Part shown: piece by piece, positions 11,701 through 23,411 of the stretch
Position numbering within the stretch: the stretch's first letter is position 1
Layout: each line of letters begins with the position of its first letter
Source of the DNA: Cannabis sativa
Lineage: Eukaryota > Streptophyta > Magnoliopsida > Rosales > Cannabaceae
Length of the DNA stretch: 64,000 bases
Direction of reading: 5' to 3'
Assembly (NCBI RefSeq): GCF_029168945.1
Contig: NC_083603.1
Coordinates: forward strand, 45,580,406-45,644,405
The notes under the pieces: generated by a model
What the model was told of the DNA's origin: nothing
Databases searched by the model: none
The model's input: only the letters and a program-made list of their open reading frames with translations
Position numbers and translations under genes: made by a program

Positions 11701-12856
11701 TGTTCGGTCAGTTTTTAGTGTGGTAGATGCGGAGCTCATTCTTTCTATGCCTAGCTCGGGATGGGATATAGATGATAAGGTCATGTGGCACTATAGCAAG
11801 AACGGCGAATATACAGTTAAAAGCGGCTATAAGATGGCGTCTTCTTTGGCTACTGAACAATATCAGTCAGATGATCAAAGTTATGTGGACTGGTGGAAAG
11901 CATTATGGCGCCTTAAAATTCTGCCAAAAATCAAACATTTTGTGTGGAAACTTGCATATAATTGGATCCCAACATGTGCTAATTTGGCAAAAAGGGGTGT
12001 GGCTTTGGATAATATTTGTCAACGTTGTACTGGACATGTGGTTGAAACGGCTGCTCATGCGTTGTGGGAATGCAAATGTAGCAAGGAGTTCTGGGTGGTG
12101 AGTGGGTTGAAGGATGAAATGAAACAAATAAAGGGAGAAGACGTGCTGTCCTATCTGATGAGGTTGGCTCGGCTGTGGGATAGAAGCAGGTTTGAGTTCT
12201 TTTTAGTAATTACCTGGAACGTTTGGAACGTTAGGAATCATGTTATTCATGGTGGGAAGTCACCCGGGGCTGGGGATATGGTGGATTGGTGTAGGAATTT
12301 TTTGACTGATTTTCAAGGAGAGGCGGCTGCTGGTGGGAGTCGGGTTCGACGGGAAAAGGCGAAATGGGGGGCACCTGATCTGGGTTCAGTGAAGCTGAAC
12401 GTCGATGCTGGTGTTAAAAATGGAGGGGGAGTCTCGGGGCTGGGTTGTGTTGCCCGTGATCATGGGGGGAGGGTGCAATATGCTGCTGCTACAGTAATCA
12501 CTAGAGAGATTACTCCCCTGCAATTAGAGTTGCAGGCTATTTTGTTGGGACTGCAGATTAGAATACAACGAAAATACCGTCGATTTAGCATAGAATCGGA
12601 TTGTTTACAAGCCATTCAATTAATCCAAAAAAAGGAAGAAGGCTGTCACGATGTTGATTGTTTGCTAGATCAAATTCGATCTCTCTTGTTGTATGATTGT
12701 GTTGATGGTATCTCATTTGTATTTCGTGAGGCCAATAAAGTAGCGCATGTATTAGCCAATTATGCTTTGCTTAACAAAGTTAGTGCCATGTGGATTGGGG
12801 TTGATCCCTTGTGTGCACGTCAAGATATTTATCTTGACATGCCTAATCCTGTTTGA
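8741..12856 (+). CDS. LINE ORF2 polyprotein: endonuclease, reverse transcriptase, RNase H
   Basis: 1371 residues, uninterrupted. In order: an apurinic-type endonuclease (residues 1-230; W6 N7, E36 in AESK, S222-D223-H224 in SDHRPL); the reverse transcriptase (about 440-720; [22 protein letters not shown] with D589, [11 protein letters not shown]); a zf-RVT region with conserved Cys/His (about 1010-1110; [15 protein letters not shown]); and a C-terminal RNase H domain (about 1215-1350; D1222, E1263, D1287, [12 protein letters not shown]). It nicks target DNA and copies the RNA at the nick. The odd point is the catalytic box, HLFFADN at about residues 691-697: the second Asp of FADD is Asn (AAT at 10829-10831). 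This should abolish or strongly lower polymerase activity. The length and full domain set are those of an intact plant L1 ORF2. Confidence 0.95.
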   Translation: MKMISWNVQGIGNPWTLRALQSHIWDHDPSIIFLAESKLTRLQAQNLCVTLNFGQNYWAVDRVGLSGGLLLLWKEELGVRVDSSSPGHLLVRVAGKDFFPWTLTCFYGHADATQRKFSWELLRNIKEEVVGLWLCVRDFNEVVSLSEKVGGRIRSDVAMEDFRTVIDECRLIDFCSSKTDLTWCNGHEVNPVMERLDRGLCNEEWLRLFNGADVLVLDWWESDHRPLVVDMPIDLDRERCGQVKRKSRFHFEEAWCEEPECEEIVERVWNNEGVVNSTGGFRLKTRKVGAALHGWNKKKKKALQEKTNKLKKALSELSSRQDSSSSGELKTLEKQLNVVLEKDEKYWRQRSRALWLKWGDLNTKYFHRKASARRKKNEIKGLMDSMGIWQTNIGMIRRIVENFYGSLFSASSHHLDQVEEVLRRVTPKVTNDMNEELMRPFVAEEIIHAVKHMNPVKAPGVDGLPALFYQKFWGKLQAEVIAVCLKMLNDGADIECLNETIIALIPKVEKPVRVEEFRPISLCNVIYKIVSKCLACRMRSTMSVVISDTQSAFVQERLIHDNAIIGYKGLHCMRKNRFQNGTKMALKLDMAKAYDRVEWHFLRSMMVRLGYESAWVDKVMRCVTSVSFSFLINGDVQGRVVPERGLRQGDPLSPFLFLFCAEAFSNLIQHEEQQGSLRGLRFGRYGLSVSHLFFADNSLIFMDADVRSCQRFKELLELYSAASDQLVNFHKSEVCFGRNVDRGVRQQLSTFLGVREVEHHGKYLGLPSFVGRNKKEFLDQIKNKVWAKMKGWKSSMFSMAGKEVLIKAVVQAIPTYAMSCFRLSKKTIASIHRMAARFWWGSSDKEKKIHWCKWAHLCKPKEKGGLGFRDLGMFNQALLAKQVWRCIRCPDNLCSRVLKASYFPTRSILEAKSGAHASFVWRSLMWGKKVIANGYRWRVGNGEKVRVLEDPWLPRPVTFKIYDKRPLPGNLYVADLKRGDGSWDENFVRSVFSVVDAELILSMPSSGWDIDDKVMWHYSKNGEYTVKSGYKMASSLATEQYQSDDQSYVDWWKALWRLKILPKIKHFVWKLAYNWIPTCANLAKRGVALDNICQRCTGHVVETAAHALWECKCSKEFWVVSGLKDEMKQIKGEDVLSYLMRLARLWDRSRFEFFLVITWNVWNVRNHVIHGGKSPGAGDMVDWCRNFLTDFQGEAAAGGSRVRREKAKWGAPDLGSVKLNVDAGVKNGGGVSGLGCVARDHGGRVQYAAATVITREITPLQLELQAILLGLQIRIQRKYRRFSIESDCLQAIQLIQKKEEGCHDVDCLLDQIRSLLLYDCVDGISFVFREANKVAHVLANYALLNKVSAMWIGVDPLCARQDIYLDMPNPV

Positions 12857-12919
12857 TTTTGTGATTAATGAAGATTTCCCTTTCAAAAAAAAAAAAAAAA
12901 TATATAAAAAGGGGTAAGT

Positions 12920-13788
12920 TTTAAAAATCATACTTAAATTAGCAATAAAAAAATTGTAAAATATATTTAATGATAATTGAGGAACAAAATATACTAATTT
13001 TTAAACATAATACATTTCTCTTTATTAGTCGTGAGTATATTTCAATATAACTTTATAGGAGACATTAGAACTCATTTTTATACAAATGAACTTCTAGTAT
13101 TTAATGAATAAAAAAATAATACAATTACTTATAAAATTGTCAGTCAAACAAAAATAATTAAAACTTTAAAATTTAAGTATATCAAATATTGAAAAGAAAA
13201 TTATTTTTAAAAATTGCAACCATCCTAAAATTTTTACTTAATAACTATGTATTGGCATAGCAACTTCATCCCGATGTTTTAAAATATTTTTACTTGTATT
13301 TGATTTATTAAGTCTAACTTGTCAAAAAAAAGTCTAACTTGTCAAAAAAAAAAAAAAAAAAAATTAGTACACATTGCTTTCATTAATTAATTAATAATTA
13401 ATTTAAAATATGTAAACTATTATAGATACTTTTTAAAAAGTAATTATTATACTTCATTGTCAAAAAAAATAAAAAAAAATAATTATAGATATATAAATGC
13501 ACGGAGAAAATAAAACATGGAGAAAATAAATATATAAATGCATGTTTAATATAGAATATTAATGAAGTATATATAACATTTACATGTAGATATATAATAT
13601 TTTTAATAAAAATATTATAGATTCATTTATCCCAATATGATGCTACAACTTTAGAAATTTCTCATCACCTATTTTTTTTTTACCTTTCAATTTTTAATCT
13701 TCACCATAATCAATAAGCTGAATAAAAATCACACCTATAACCAAAAAACATCAAAAAAGAATTAACAAATAGAAATAAAACGAAAATT
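12920..13788. other. AT-rich intergenic DNA
   Basis: No gene seen. It contains a short direct repeat (AAGTCTAACTTGTCAAAAAA, twice, at about 13310-13350) next to an A-run, and a repeated GGAGAAAATAAA motif near 13502-13530. Otherwise it is AT-rich sequence without recognisable structure. Confidence 0.55.
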
Positions 13789-13791
13789 ATA

Positions 13792-14280
13792 GGTGCCGTT
13801 TGGTAACACTTTTTTTAATCAGTTTTCTGTTTTTAAAATTGAAAAAGTGAAAATATTTTTAAAAAACATGTTCTATAAAACTGTTTTTACTTTTCAATTT
13901 TTTAATTGAAAATCAAAATTTTAAAAACAAAAAAAAATCACTTTCAATATTTTTTTAAACACTTTTTTTTTTTTTTTCTGAATCAATATCTTGGACTTCG
14001 ATCATGACCCGGACCCAAATCCCCCCACGATCTTGGCGTTGAACCCGACCTCTTACTTGAACCCAAATCCGACCTCGAACCTAAACCCAACGTAAATAAA
14101 ATTAAAAAATGAAAATGAACTTTACAGAACACACTTGTGTTTTCTGTTTTTAAAATTGAAAAACAAAAGTGGTTACAGAACGCATTTTTATTTTTTAAAA
14201 GCAAAATTTTTAAAAACAAAAATTTTACTTTTATTTTGTGATTAAAAAATTAGAAAACAAAAGTATTACCAAACAGCACC
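13792..14280. mobile_element. 489-bp MITE, TIR GGTGCCGTTTGGTAACAC, copy A
   Basis: Starts GGTGCCGTTTGGTAACAC and ends in the inverted form (reverse complement starts GGTGCTGTTTGGTAATAC). It is flanked by ATA on both sides (13789-13791 and 14281-14283). The middle holds a short GC-richer block (ACCCGGACCCAAATCC). A second copy with the same ends, same middle and same ATA duplication lies at 46737-47221. The 3-bp target duplication suggests PIF/Harbinger, but I cannot exclude another superfamily. No coding capacity. Confidence 0.85.
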
Positions 14281-14625
14281 ATAGTTTATAGCTAGATAGA
14301 TTTAAAAAGGTGCAACAAATAAAATTTTGAATTGAGTACATAGATAAAAAAAAAATTAATTTTAATTTTGAGTAGACTATAAGCATTGCGAAACTGCATA
14401 AACTAATATTATTGTTGTAATTTCAATGATGAAGTAATTTGTATACTAAAAAATACATATTGTACATGATTATAATTCAATGGCATGAATATCATATATA
14501 ATTCAATTTTTACTTTCAAAGGATTGCAAGCAAAAGTCCATTAGCATCTATAAAACATTGTAGAATTGCATCAATAAAAATGAAACAGGAGTACTTGCGG
14601 TGAGAAAACAATTGTGATAGAATAT
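14281..14625. other. AT-rich intergenic DNA
   Basis: Between two small inverted-repeat elements. No gene, RNA or repeat recognised. Confidence 0.5.
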
Positions 14626-15005
14626 AAGGTAAATATTATTTTGTATCTTGTGTTTTACAAAAATTATTAATTAGATTATCTGTTTTATTAAATGACGAAA
14701 TAGACCCTGTATTTTCTAAAATTGTATAAAATATAGGACCCTGAATTGATTTTTTTGTTAAAACAAAACTTAATAATAATTCGATCTAGAGATGTTATGA
14801 CAAATCTAGTTACATTTTCTATATCTGTTCGTGTTAGAAATTTTCATAAGGTTGGTTATATTAAAAAATAAAATTGTTGAACATTGAGTTCAGGGTCCTA
14901 TTTTTACCATTTTAGAAAATATAGGGTCTATTTTATCATTTAACAAAACAAATGATCAAATTAATAACTTTTACAAAACACAAGATCAAAATAGTATTTA
15001 CCTTA
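14626..15005. mobile_element. Foldback element with ~125-bp terminal inverted repeats
   Basis: The left arm (14626 to about 14752) and the right arm (about 14880-15005) are inverted copies. TAAGGTAAATATTATTTT on the left matches the reverse complement TAAGGTAAATACTATTTT on the right. The match continues through AATAGACCCTGTATTTTCTA/AATAGACCCTATATTTTCTA and ATAGGACCCTGAA. The loop between the arms is about 125 bp. Long arms and small size are typical of Mutator-type MITEs. I could not define a clean 9-bp target duplication (the flanks share GAATA). No gene inside. Confidence 0.75.
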
Positions 15006-15593
15006 GAATAAATAAGTGATAGTAAGAGTGAGTTGGAGAGCCGAGCATGTAGGCCAAAGGGAAGTTATTTATAAAAGCGATCAAATATAATGAAGAAGTT
15101 TTGTTGTGTGAAGGAGGAGACAATAAATAATTTGTTAGAATTTTGATCTCTCTCTTTTTCTTTAACAATCTCTAACAATCTCAATATCACCCACAATGCA
15201 TAAACATCCGATAATATCTAAATATAACAATATTAATTATAATATAAAGATAAATAATTTAATTAAAAACTTTAAATATATATAAAAATTAATTGAATAA
15301 ATACTTAAGATTATTGTATTATTATTAACAAATAAATCAATCGAATTTAGAGTTACGAATTGAAATCTATTAATTGAAAAGTTTACTATTTTTTATTCTT
15401 GTTTCTTCACTGAAGTTGTAGTCAAAAATAAAATTTTATGGTCAATTAAGAATGCTGTATACTCACTTGTAGTTGCAACAATCTTTAAGTTTTGTACACA
15501 AAATTCTCAATCAATAGATTCTTAAACATATAAATCATTTGATAGTATAACATGATTGACAAATAAAAAAACAGAGAAAATAATAATAAAAAA
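15006..15593. other. AT-rich intergenic DNA
   Basis: No gene recognised. The stretch ends at the AATTATATGACA target duplication of the truncated LINE. Confidence 0.5.
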
Positions 15594-15619
15594 AATTATA
15601 TGACAAAGAATATCATGCT

Positions 15620-18161
15620 TATCCATGATTGGAATATGAGTTGAAGGGGGATGTTAGTTGGTATTGGAGGAAAATCCGTCATCTGAGAAACCATTTCAGC
15701 AAGACTATGGCGGCTGCAGCAGTTAGGAAAGATAAATTTATTGCAGCTCGTTTGTATATGGGGAATTTAAAGCTGAATATAGACAGTTTTTATAAATCTG
15801 TCTGGTGCAATCTTTCGCTGCCCAAACACAGGTTCATATTATGGCAGGTGGTTCATGGGCACTTGCTCACTAGAGATAACTGTTGGAATTTATTCTACCA
15901 GGATCTTAGATCTACTCACAAGTATGTTATTTAACATCCTAAATATGAACTTTCTAAAACGATAATAAACACATATAAAGTTAAGAAAACTTTACATTGG
16001 TTGCAGCGGAATAATATGTCTCCTTCCACTATCCTTTCTGTCGCAGAGTATTATCAAGATCTGAGTCCGAATGTCCTTCTCTTTGATTTAGATCCTTCAC
16101 GATCTTCCAAACTATGATTGAGGTACCACTTGCTGTGTGTGGGCACTACTCTTTCACTAGGGTATTTCGAAATTGGAAGAGGAAAAGAGAGAGAGAGGGG
16201 ATCGACTATAGAGAGAAAATGAGTGGCTCTGTTTTCTGAAAGAGGCAGTTTCTTGAATTACTGAATAACTGCTTAACTGTTTAATTTGGTGTGAGCCATC
16301 ACTTTCTATTTATAGGCAACTACTAGGTTTAGGTTAGTAATTAATTGACATTAAAATAAAGAAAATAATAATGGGAAAAAGCTATTCAAGTGGCCGACCA
16401 TGGTGTTAATGGGCCTCACTTGGATTTTGCAGTTTTCACAATTTTTATTTTCATTTTCTCAAAAACGCTAATTTTCCAATTCTAACCATTCAAATGCCAA
16501 AACTAATTATTTAATAACTAAAATAGATTATTAAATAATATTGTCATTTAATATAATTATTAATTAGACATATAGAGTCTCTTAATTAATAAATAAACCT
16601 AGAATCTCTTTTCTTTACAATTTCACCCCTGCTTAGTGAAAATTCACAAACTAGACATAGTCTAAGTTTAGAATTACAATTGATTAAACATAAATCAATT
16701 ATTGAGTCTTACAAGCAGTATAGTCTCAACTAGAATGGAGACCATGGATCTATATTACTGAGCTTCCATTAAGCCGAACCGAATTTACCAAGTAAATTCC
16801 CTAACTTATTAATTCCTTGTCGAATCCACTCTTAGAACTTGGAATTGCACTCTCAGACTTATATAGAGCGTTCTATATGTTCCACGATATAGATACGCTA
16901 TCACATTTAACCATCGTTATAATCTTAATTTGATCAAAGATCCTCTATATAGATGATTTACACCGAGAAGGGATAAATTTATCGTTTCACCCCTCAGTGT
17001 ATTTGGCCCCTTAAAATACTTAGCTACCTGGAAATGATGTTTTAGTGATCTAAGATATAGTCACTGAAACAAGAGTTCATCCATTTACTTCTATTTAGCT
17101 AAGCTCGAAGGGAATCATCACTTGACTTCTATACACCAGTAGAAGCTATAGATTCTATATTTATGTTCAGCGCTCCCACTCAGTCATACTATCATGTTCC
17201 CAAAATATACGTATCACCCTGACCCAAAAGTCGGCTTAACTAATAAATCAAAGAAAATGAATAGCACTCCTGAGATTGAGCCTAAGCATATCAGGATTTA
17301 GATTCTTTTAATCTAAGATCAACTAGTGATATTGACTTGGAAAGATACAATGTTAAGTTTATAATATCTTGACTAAGTTCAATATCGGTCCAGTCCAATG
17401 TATACTTCATACATTCGAAACTCGTATACTTTACCAATGTCCTGGAAAGAACATAACACTTACTCCAAGTGTAAGTATACTTCATCGCTGATTATCACAT
17501 CAGTGTAAATCCAAAACACTGATGAAACAGGGACTTAGTCTTTTGAATCATATAATCACAATCACATTCCACTGTGCTGACAATACTATAATTGTGAATA
17601 AATATATGTTCTGGACTTAACTGATTTTGTGCATATATTAAATATATATATATTAAACCATAAGCATGTAAAATACATGTTAACATAAATCACTTTAAAT
17701 CTCTTAAATTGATAACTAATCAGATTGTAATGGGTTTTATTTAGAGCACAAAACCCAACAATAACTTCTATAGATTTCACATTGTTTTAGACTCTAGTTA
17801 CTGTCCTGTTTGTAGCATTGAAGAGGAGAGTCATCACCATCTTTTCTTCAACTGTTGTGTTTCTAGGGCGGTCTTGAAGCAGGTTTTTGACTGGTGTAGA
17901 GTAACAGCCTGGCCTTCGGATTACAGTAGGTGGCAGTGCTGGTTTGCTAGCAAAAAACCTGGTGTGATTATTTTGCTCTTTGCTGCCACAGTTTACATGC
18001 TTTGGAAAAATAGAAACTTTTGTGTGCATAATAGTAGTTGTTTCACTATCATGAAAATTGTAAATGATATTAAAGATATAGTAAAATACAAGTTGTATAA
18101 TTTAAAGAATAGGAGGATTATTCAAGCTGAAGAAGGCATGTTTTTACGCCTAACTATGTAG
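15620..18161 (+). pseudogene. LINE ORF2 C-terminal fragment (zf-RVT), interrupted
   Basis: The first part (about 15629-15880) encodes WYWRKIRHLRNHF and then LPKHRFILWQVVHGHLLTRDN. The second part, starting at 17766 after the LTR and the second ATAAC, continues in the same frame with FYRFHIVLDSSYCPVCS, the Cys/His cluster CPVCSIEEESHHHLFFNC, and WKNRNFCVHNS, ending at TAG 18159-18161. This is the zinc-binding reverse transcriptase-associated domain near the C-terminus of plant LINE ORF2 proteins. Endonuclease and reverse transcriptase are missing through 5' truncation. The frame is clean once the LTR is taken out, so the LTR arrived before the fragment had decayed much. Confidence 0.85.
15881..17760 (-). 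mobile_element. Solo LTR (1.9-kb Copia family), reverse orientation
   Basis: 1880 bp from TGTTGGAATTTATTCTACCA to AAAACCCAACA. It is the reverse complement of the LTRs at 43611-45510 and 52303-54198, somewhat diverged. It is flanked by the target duplication ATAAC (15876-15880 and 17761-17765). No internal domain remains, so it arose by LTR-LTR recombination. It interrupts the LINE fragment. Confidence 0.95.
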
Positions 18162-18270
18162 CTGCTGTTGGAGGTTGTTGGGGTCGGTTGGTTGTGGCCA
18201 TGGTGTAGCTTGTTTTGTCTTTGATTAATGAAATTTTCTCTTTAGTTAAAAAAAAAAGAATTATATGACA

Positions 18271-18654
18271 CATAAATATAAAATTATTGATAAAAAAATC
18301 ATATAGAAACTTACTAATTCTACAAACTTGATTAGAAAGAATATTCGAGAGAATTATAAAATTAAGGAAAGAATTAAAGGATAAAGAGAATTATAAAAAT
18401 TAATAGGAATAATTTGAGATTTATAGACTAAATTTTTTTTAAATAAATAAATAAATTAGTTACACATGAAATATAAATGATACATTTTTCTTTAGAGTAT
18501 GTGTTTGAAGCTTCTTCATGATTGTGAAATTCTTTTTGTCTCGACTACTATTTTTTTTAAGATCTAGTTTTTTTTTTTTTTTTTTTAAAAAAAGTATATA
18601 TGCATAGAAAATTAATATTAAAAAAAAATAATAGATACCTAATGTATGCCTCAT
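18271..18654. other. AT-rich intergenic DNA
   Basis: No gene recognised; several A and T homopolymers. It leads into the tandem array at about 18655. Confidence 0.5.
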
Positions 18655-19040
18655 ATTTTATTATTTTTAATTAAATATAAAATAGAATAGAAAGATAGTT
18701 CACGTAAAAAAAAATAGAATACATAAAAAGAAAATTTAAGAATTATATATTTTAAAAAAGAAAAAAAATCTAACTACATATATAATTTACGTAACCGCAT
18801 ATATTCTTTATTATAGATGTATGTTAAGCTTCATATTTATTATTTTTAATTCTATATATAATTTACGTAATTGCATATATTTTTTATTATGGATGTATGT
18901 TAAACTTCATGTTTATTATTATTTTTAATTAAATTTAAGATAGAATAGAAAGATAGTTCACGTAAAAAAAATAGAATACATAGAAAGAAAATAATTTAGC
19001 AATTAGATATTTTAAAAAAGAAAAAAAATCTAACTATATA
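18655..19040. repeat. Tandem array of ~175-bp units, left part
   Basis: About two units with the marks ATAATTTACGTAACCGCATA, GATGTATGTTAAGCTTCAT, AGAATAGAAAGATAGTTCAC and AAAAAATCTAACTA. The same units, in the same orientation, resume at 31327, on the other side of the Mutator-like element, so the two blocks were one array before that insertion. Confidence 0.85.
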
Positions 19041-19499
19041 AATTTGAATTAATATACTTACATTATCCTATAATTTTTTTCCTAAATGCAAAGTTATTAA
19101 AATTGGTCATATATGACCACTTTACTAATTTTTCTAAACTACTCCTCACATTTCAAACTATCAGCATCACCTCTCTCTTCCTCTCTCTCAGCCGAACCAA
19201 GAAAAAACCCCTATCTCAGCCGTTGTCGAAGCTCAACCCCGAGGAACGCTCCGTCGCAACCCACGGTGAACCCAGCTCCGTCGTCGAAGCTCAACCCCGA
19301 GGAATGCTCAACTCCGACCAACTCGCAACCCCGACCAACTCCGAAAATGTCGAAGGTATGTGGTTTTTTTTTTTTTGTTTTTTTTTTAGAAAGGGTGTAA
19401 AGATTTATTTTGTTTGGGATTGTTTGTGAAACATTATTGGTTAGATTTAAGAATTTTGTTGTGAAAATGGGATTCGGATCCGTGAAAATGGGATTCCAT

Positions 19500-19745
19500 G
19501 GGACTGTTTGTGAGATTGGGCATTCGGATCTGGGGAAGAAGCTCGGTCCGATGGTCCAGCTCGGTTCGATGGTCGTGCATGGGTTCGATGGGTCCGTCCG
19601 ATTGTCCGATGGGGTCCCTTGGCTCGGGTCCGATGGTCCGATTTATAGGGTCCAATTGTGTGATCTCCGAAGGGTCCGATTGGACTGATGGGTCCGATGG
19701 GTACCCTATCGGGCCAATCAGACCCATCGGACCCGAGCTTTTTTT
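19500..19745. repeat. GC-rich GGTCCGATGG minisatellite, left side
   Basis: Many irregular copies of GGTCCGATGG/CCATCGGACC, on both strands, in an otherwise AT-rich element. It lies in the proposed first intron. Matching blocks lie on the right side at 26728-26877, 28766-28870 and 30750-30835. Confidence 0.8.
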
Positions 19746-20590
19746 TTTTTTTTCGTTTTTTTAAATATTAATGATTTAGTAATTGTTTTATGTATTATTT
19801 TATTTGTATTGATTTATTAAATATTATTTAATTAATAATTGTTTTATTATTAATAATTAATTATTGTATTTTTTTTATTATGAATTAATTATTGTAATAT
19901 TTTTTATTGTTTTATTAATTATTGTTTTTTATTAATTATTAATTAATGTTTTAATATTAATTATTAATTATTGTATTAATTTGTATTGTTTTATTAATTA
20001 TTATTTTTTTACTAATTATTAATTATTAATTATTAATTATTAATTTTTTATTATTTATTAATTATTAATTATTGTTTTATTATTAATTATTAATTTTTGT
20101 ATTAATTTTTATTGTTTTATTAATTATTATTTTTTATTAATTATTTTTTATTATTTTTTATTATTTATTAATTATTATTTTATTATTAATGATTAATTGT
20201 TGTATTATTTTTTTATTGTTTTATTAATTATTAATTATTGTTATATTATTGTTTTATTTTTTATTGTTTTATTAATTATTGTTTTTTTTTATTAATTATT
20301 GTTTTATTATTAATTATTGTATTATTTTTTATTGTTTTAATATTTTTTAATTATTGTTTATTTTTTATTGTTTTATTAATTTTTAATTATTGTTTTATTA
20401 ATTATTAATTATTGTTTTATCTTTTATAGTTTTATTAACTATGAATTATTGTTTTAGTATAAATTATTAATTATTTTTTTAAATTTTTATTGTTTTATTG
20501 ATTATTGTTTAATTATTAATTATGAATTATTGTTTTATTGTTTTATTAATTATTAGTTATGGTTTTATTATTAATTATTAATTACTGTTT
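19745..20590. repeat. Low-complexity TTATTAATTATTGTTTT tract
   Basis: About 850 bp made almost only of TATTAATTATTG-like words and T runs, inside the long first intron of the Ulp1 gene. A similar AATAATTAATAATAA tract lies at about 26255-26720, upstream of the transposase, on the other strand. Confidence 0.85.
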
Positions 20591-23411
20591 TTTTTTTCAG
20601 GGAAGTACACATCTAATAATTCCAGTGTCGGACCATTACACAGGCCGTGTCACATGGCGCAGGGGTAGTTACTACTACTCGAAGATTAAGGCTAAATTTG
20701 AAGAATTCAACCTATGGGACAGGGTGAGGGAATCTCCTTTCAAACAGTTTTTCGAGAGAGAGCCCATTCAATTTTTTGGAGCATTTTTTCATCAGTTGAT
20801 GCTTCACAAGATAAAATCTGACAAGCCGGACGAGGTGCATTTCTATGTGGGAAGGAAGAGATATAGATTTGACAGGGTGGAGTTCGGCTTAGTCACTGGG
20901 TTAAACTTGTTGCCCGGCCCTACTGAGGAAGACATCAAAGAAAAAGGAAGTTCTGACCGGTTGATTATGGAATATTTCAACGGTAGTCCTTCGATCAGCT
21001 TCGGCCAACTGCGCAGAGTTTTTGAGAGCTGCATAGAAGCTGATGATGTCTACAAGTTGGGGATGGCCTTGTTTGTTATGGGCGTCCTCACTGGTAAGAA
21101 GGAGAAGACTGTCGTTCCTCCTTTTGTGATAAGAATGGTTGATAACCTTCCATTCTTCTACGAGTACCCCCGGGGAAAGATTTCTTACACCAAGCTGATG
21201 GAAACTTGTAACAAGGACTACTTGGATGTGAAGAATAAGATGTTGAAAAAGATTGAGAAGGGAGTCACTCAGAAGGAGGCAAAATACTCAGCCTACGGCT
21301 ATACTGTAGCGTTGCAGTATTGGGCATACGAGGCCATCTTACAGCTGGGCAACGAGTATGCAGTGAGGAGGTCGCATCGCTTTTCGAGAATGGTCAAATG
21401 GGAAAGTAAGCCGAACACTACACTTGGGAAGGATGAAGTGACCAGATTATTTGCTAAAAATGTAAGTTTGTTACGCTTTATGTTGAATTCATGTTAAATT
21501 CCATATATTATATTAATATATTTGTTATATTTTTCAGTTGACAATGTACTCCATGTTATGTCCTCGGCCGAATGAGATTGAGTTTGTGAGTTACATAACC
21601 GGGGGTCAGCCTCCGTTATTTGTTGACTTGGAGGAACTTGTGTTGGGTGAGGATGGGCAACCAACACAGGATGCTTTGGGAAGCCAGGCCAAAAAGCTTG
21701 CCTCCACATTGGAAGAACGAGCGGAGGCAGCCCGAATATTTAAAGACTCTACACCACCTCCACCGTCTCCACCACGTGCACCGCCTGCAGTTCCAGATGG
21801 GTCTGGTGTTGACCCATCTCCAGCTTCAGTTCCTGATGGGTCTGGTATTGACCCATTTGCAGCTTCAGTTCTAGATGAGTGTGGTGTAGACCCACTTGCA
21901 GCATCACAGGATCCTCTTGTTCCCCCGTCAGCTTCTATTCGTAGCACCTCAGAGGCTCGCGATCCAGTATACCCTGCCAGTTGAAGACCATAATGACGCT
22001 CCTGCAAGATCCTGGAAGGCTGGCAGCAGATTCACAGCCACAACCACAGCCACAACCAGAAGAGGAGGCTGAGTCACCGGAAGATGACTTCATTCTCCCA
22101 AATGATTACAAATCGGATGATGATGACATGTTTTGTACACCTGAGAAGACGAATATCACCAGCATCGGGGATACTCAGGATTCTGAGGTGCAGGTGTTAG
22201 AGACAGCTCCAGAACTCATGGAGAACCGGAGGAAGAGAAGGCGGCCTAGGTGGTTCGCTGAGTACACTGAAATGAAGAAGAAGTCTAGGGCTACTTCAAC
22301 ACTCGTGAATGCGGACCGACTTAGAGTGGTTGATCGGAAGCTGCTCAGGAATTTTCACAGTTGGGTACTCGGCCACATTGGGAACAAGTACCCGAGAGAG
22401 TGCTTCATCGGTCGATACGATTCGTCTTGGTTCCTCGAACTACATACTCCGAGGATATGGCTTGGGAACGATGTAAGTTTTTAAGACTTTTTTACTTCTT
22501 TTGCTTTTAAAGACTTTATCTAACTCTTTTTATTTAATCTCTGACATATTTAATTTCCATGTTATAGCATTTGGATGCGGCATATTAGATTTGATTCGAG
22601 AGGATGAAGGTCAATTCTTGGCCAGTTGGAAGAATAAGGAGAGAATATATGTGGCCCTCTACTTCGATAGGGCGCAACATTGGGTGACGCTAAAGGTAGA
22701 TCTGGATCATTGGTTGTTGAACATATTTGACTCGAGCCTCGGATCGATTTCCCCGAATGAATTCAAGAGTCACCTGGCAATGTGGGAAAAATTACTACCA
22801 ACTTTGATGCTGCAGGCTGGCCTATTCGAGACTCATGACATGATCCTCGTGCCTCAACTTACCGCCTCAGAGAGCCAGGTCAGAAATTTCACTTCAAAAG
22901 TCATGGACCGGGGCGTTGTTCGACAGACAAAGACAAGGTGACTTAATTACAATTGATTTTTTTGTTATTTAACTTGAATTTAATTTGCATACTTTTATTT
23001 ATTTACTTTTTATTGTCTCATACAGCGGTGACTGCGGGATGTATGTGATAGAGCACATCGAGCATAGTATGCTAGAGACTACGTTTGATAATGTGCACGA
23101 TGACAATATGAAGAAATTTAGAGAGCGGTGGTGTGTAGATTTGTTTTACCAGAATTTAGCATGAACAAATGTGTTTTTTTTTTATTTGGTATTTATTAAG
23201 ATAACAATGCAACTGATTTTTTTTATTGGTATGCTTATGTTTTTTTAAGAGTTCATACAAATTTTATGCCTTTTTTTCATGCAACAAATTATAATAATTA
23301 TGTAAAAATAAAATATCACAAATTCTAATGTTTAAAATAGTCCAACATTAACTCAATAACAATACATAATAGTCCAACACATCACGATACAAATAAACTA
23401 AAATAACATTT

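Larger units (their letters stand above)
6921..12919 (+). mobile_element. Full-length L1-type LINE
   Basis: The body is 6939-12901, flanked by an 18-bp target duplication (ATATAAAAAGGGGTAAGT at 6921-6938 and 12902-12919). It ends in a 16-17-nt poly(A) tract, as expected of target-primed reverse transcription. It has two consecutive genes on the + strand: ORF1 (7008-8615, DUF4283-type with a zinc knuckle) and ORF2 (8741-12856: endonuclease, reverse transcriptase, zinc-binding region, RNase H), separated by 125 bp. Base composition is clearly richer in G than the AT-rich flanks. It appears full length, but ORF1 has a stop codon and ORF2 an active-site change, so it is probably inactive now. Confidence 0.95.
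15606..18258 (+). mobile_element. 5'-truncated LINE, split by a solo LTR
   Basis: A 12-bp target duplication AATTATATGACA lies at 15594-15605 and 18259-18270, and a short poly(A) tract (18248-18257) precedes the second copy. Removing the LTR 15881-17760 and one ATAAC leaves about 770 bp, the 3' end of an ORF2 plus 3' UTR. It belongs to a lineage different from the LINE at 6939 and shows no RNase H domain. Confidence 0.85.
19347..23164 (+). pseudogene. DUF1985-Ulp1 (C48) cysteine protease gene of the MULE
   Basis: Ulp1-type proteases remove SUMO or related modifiers; the role of transposon-borne copies is not established. Proposed exons: 19347-19355 (MSK), 20601-21461, 21538-~21980, ~21981-22472, 22568-22937, 23026-23164, with GT/AG borders (GTATGT, GTAAGT donors; TTTTTTTCAG acceptor at 20600). 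Exon 2 encodes the DUF1985 domain (RFDRVEFGLVTGLNLLPGPT). The middle is Pro-rich and acidic with a basic NRRKRRRPRW patch. The C48 domain keeps its triad: His in AQHWVTLKVD, Asp in NIFDSSLGS, Cys in SGDCGMYVIE. The last splice restores this Cys motif exactly. The frame breaks near 21980-22010 and again just after 22568 (HLDAAY then a stop, with the protein resuming in another frame). I therefore call it a recently disabled gene, unless unusual splicing bypasses the breaks. Confidence 0.8.

Noticed and set aside
19103..19688. Several overlapping frames of about 90-108 codons at the left side of the MULE
   Set aside because: They come from the untranslated leader and GGTCCGATGG minisatellite. 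Only the short MSK exon at 19347 joins well to a downstream exon.
19745..20590. AT-rich tract considered as a replication origin or centromere piece
   Set aside because: It is simple-sequence DNA in an intron of a transposon gene; nothing specific supports either role.
21606..22007. A 133-codon - strand frame opposite the Ulp1 middle region
   Set aside because: Mirror of the Pro/Ser-rich repeats in the + strand exon.
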